A DNA stretch of 5,154 nucleotides from Candidatus Azambacteria bacterium (GTDB lineage: Bacteria; Patescibacteriota; Minisyncoccia; GWC2-36-17; WO2-46-25): contig JANLHQ010000041.1 in assembly GCA_024654415.1 (NCBI GenBank), positions 1-5,154 of the forward strand. The letters run 5' to 3'. A program made the translations under genes and the position numbers. The notes under the pieces were generated by a model that saw only the letters and a list, made by a program, of their open reading frames with translations, ran no database searches and was not told the DNA's origin. Of the stretch, positions 4,299 to 5,154 are shown in pieces. How positions within the stretch are numbered: the stretch's first letter is position 1; each line of letters begins with the position of its first letter.

Positions 4299-5154
4299 TT
4301 ATTCAGTGAAGTCTTTAAATTTAATAAGCAGGATTTCCATTCTCCGCGTCATATCCTCCGCGACCTCTTTTCGGAGCCCAACACCACCGTGGCTAAAACT
4401 CAAATCGAGCTCTGTAAAAAACCCTGCCTTGTCTATAGAGCCTGCAAGGTGTTGCTTAATAAGGTTAGTAAGGCGAGTCACCTGCTCTGCTGAAAGTGGT
4501 GACGTAAGGGCATCGGATAATTGCGCCCTGATCTCGTGTACCGCGCCGTCGATCGCTTCTGGCTGTTTGTCTGCGAGATCAATATTGCTCTGTATAACAT
4601 CGGTTTCCGTAAGGAGCGCCTCAATAGAGTCCCCAATCTTTTTTGCTGTCTGGTAATTAAGCCCTGCACCACCCTTCTCCATCGGATCATCAAGCATGCC
4701 ATGAAAATCATCCTTGCTGATCTTCCCAAGGATACGGTCTTCCACAAGCCGTTCAAGTCGATCGATCTGTGTCGTATCAAGCTCAGACATAAGATAGTTC
4801 ACAATCGCCTTTGACTTCAGACGCGATTCAGTCAACTCAGGATAAACAGAAAGAATATCAACGATTGCAGAAGAAACATCCGAAAATGATTTTGTGATTT
4901 TCTCTCGTGTTTTTGCATCAATTCGTTGCGGGCGCTGTGGATTGATCGTCTGGCGGATAAGCTTTCCGTCTTTCATATGAAAGACGCGGTGTGCGTATTG
5001 CAGCTGATTAGGGTCATGCGTCACAAGAATAACCGCCTTTTTATCTTTCTCGTTCAATTCCTGAAGAATATCAAGTACGTTTTGTGATGATTTCGAATCG
5101 AGGTTACCGGTTGGCTCATCTGCAAGAATAATCGGCGTATCGTTAATGAGCGAT
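4299..5154 (-). CDS. ABC transporter ATP-binding protein with duplicated C-terminal extension (partial, N-terminus beyond right edge)
   Basis: The frame is open to the right edge, so this is the C-terminal part (284 codons visible) of the ATPase for the adjacent permease. A TTG at 5057-5055 is internal, not the start. Visible residues contain Walker B ILADEP (9-14 of the visible part), the D-loop GNLDS (16-20) and the switch His in VTHD (44-47), then HMKDGKLI. This is the MacB/LolD-type ending. Walker A and the LSGGQ signature lie outside. Typical stand-alone MacB/LolD-class ATPases end about 30-50 residues after the switch His. This one continues for about 210 residues of soluble, probably helical sequence. 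The tail contains two 57-residue repeats, at 4611-4781 and 4326-4496. It has no membrane segment, so it should lie in the cytoplasm. The TAA is 2 nt before the permease ATG, which indicates one operon. Confidence 0.93.
   Translation of the reverse strand, partial: SLINDTPIILADEPTGNLDSKSSQNVLDILQELNEKDKKAVILVTHDPNQLQYAHRVFHMKDGKLIRQTINPQRPQRIDAKTREKITKSFSDVSSAIVDILSVYPELTESRLKSKAIVNYLMSELDTTQIDRLERLVEDRILGKISKDDFHGMLDDPMEKGGAGLNYQTAKKIGDSIEALLTETDVIQSNIDLADKQPEAIDGAVHEIRAQLSDALTSPLSAEQVTRLTNLIKQHLAGSIDKAGFFTELDLSFSHGGVGLRKEVAEDMTRRMEILLIKFKDFTE
4326..4496 (-). repeat. C-terminal repeat 2 of the ABC ATPase (57 aa)
   Basis: The repeat starts LSAEQVTRLTNLI and contains GSIDKAGF, then GGVGL, and ends MEILL, nine residues before the protein's C-terminus. 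It has the same length and spacing as repeat 1. A linker of 38 residues joins the two. The DNA copies are clearly diverged, so the duplication is old at the protein level and not a recent DNA repeat. Confidence 0.75.
4611..4781 (-). repeat. C-terminal repeat 1 of the ABC ATPase (57 aa)
   Basis: The repeat starts LDTTQIDRLERLV and contains GKISKDDF, then GGAGL, and ends IEALL. It aligns without gaps to repeat 2. The repeats agree at 19 of 57 positions by my count, including Gln5, Arg8, Leu9, Leu12, Gly19, Ile21, Lys23, Phe26, Leu30-Asp31, the GGxGL block (37-41), Ala46 and Glu54-x-Leu-Leu. I do not recognise it as a named domain. Confidence 0.75.

Noticed and set aside
5055..5057. TTG as the start of the ABC ATPase
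   Set aside because: Walker B and the D-loop are encoded upstream in the same frame up to the window edge, so this TTG is an internal Leu codon.
1..5154. CRISPR array, tRNA or rRNA
   Set aside because: I saw no regularly spaced repeats, cloverleaf-like arms or rRNA-like conserved blocks on either strand.

Overview
The window most resembles a piece of a small, compact bacterial genome of the Candidate Phyla Radiation (Patescibacteria, Parcubacteria-like). This is an inference from four things: short separate secD and secF genes, tight spacing with overlapping or 2-nt gene junctions, an ABC ATPase with an unusual long C-terminal tail, and small unrecognised proteins. No taxonomic marker is present, so the placement is tentative.

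Layout. Bases 1-55 (minus) carry the first codons of a reading frame that runs off the left edge. Its N-terminus resembles an IS30-family transposase. Bases 91-127 hold a weak hairpin with a T-run. A 58-codon gene with a strong Shine-Dalgarno and its own terminator lies at 187-363 (plus) and is not recognised. A perfect 34-bp palindrome (426-459) sits between this convergent gene and secF. Bases 494-2757 (minus) hold secD followed by secF, overlapping by 13 nt. They encode the SecDF accessory membrane complex of the Sec translocon. Bases 2758-3096 are not empty. They contain the secD promoter, a strong terminator, and a 69-codon cysteine-rich small gene (2822-3031, minus) with its own promoter and ribosome binding site. 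Bases 3097-5154 (minus) hold an ABC exporter of the MacB/LolCDE/FtsX superfamily. The ATPase is truncated by the right edge, and its permease starts 2 nt after it.

How the genes work together. SecD and SecF probably form one complex that uses the proton gradient to help pull secreted proteins across the membrane. The ATPase and permease form one exporter or mechanotransmission module. The small Cys-rich gene lies between the two units on the same strand and appears to be transcribed separately. Everything from 494 to the right edge is on the minus strand. Only the 58-aa gene is on the plus strand.

The most interesting observations are: an ungapped internal duplication of 57 residues in the C-terminal tail of the ABC ATPase; a consensus-like promoter placed so close to the secD start that the mRNA is predicted to be leaderless; the two small unrecognised genes, each with its own expression signals; and the 34-bp perfect palindrome. 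I saw no CRISPR array, tRNA or rRNA.
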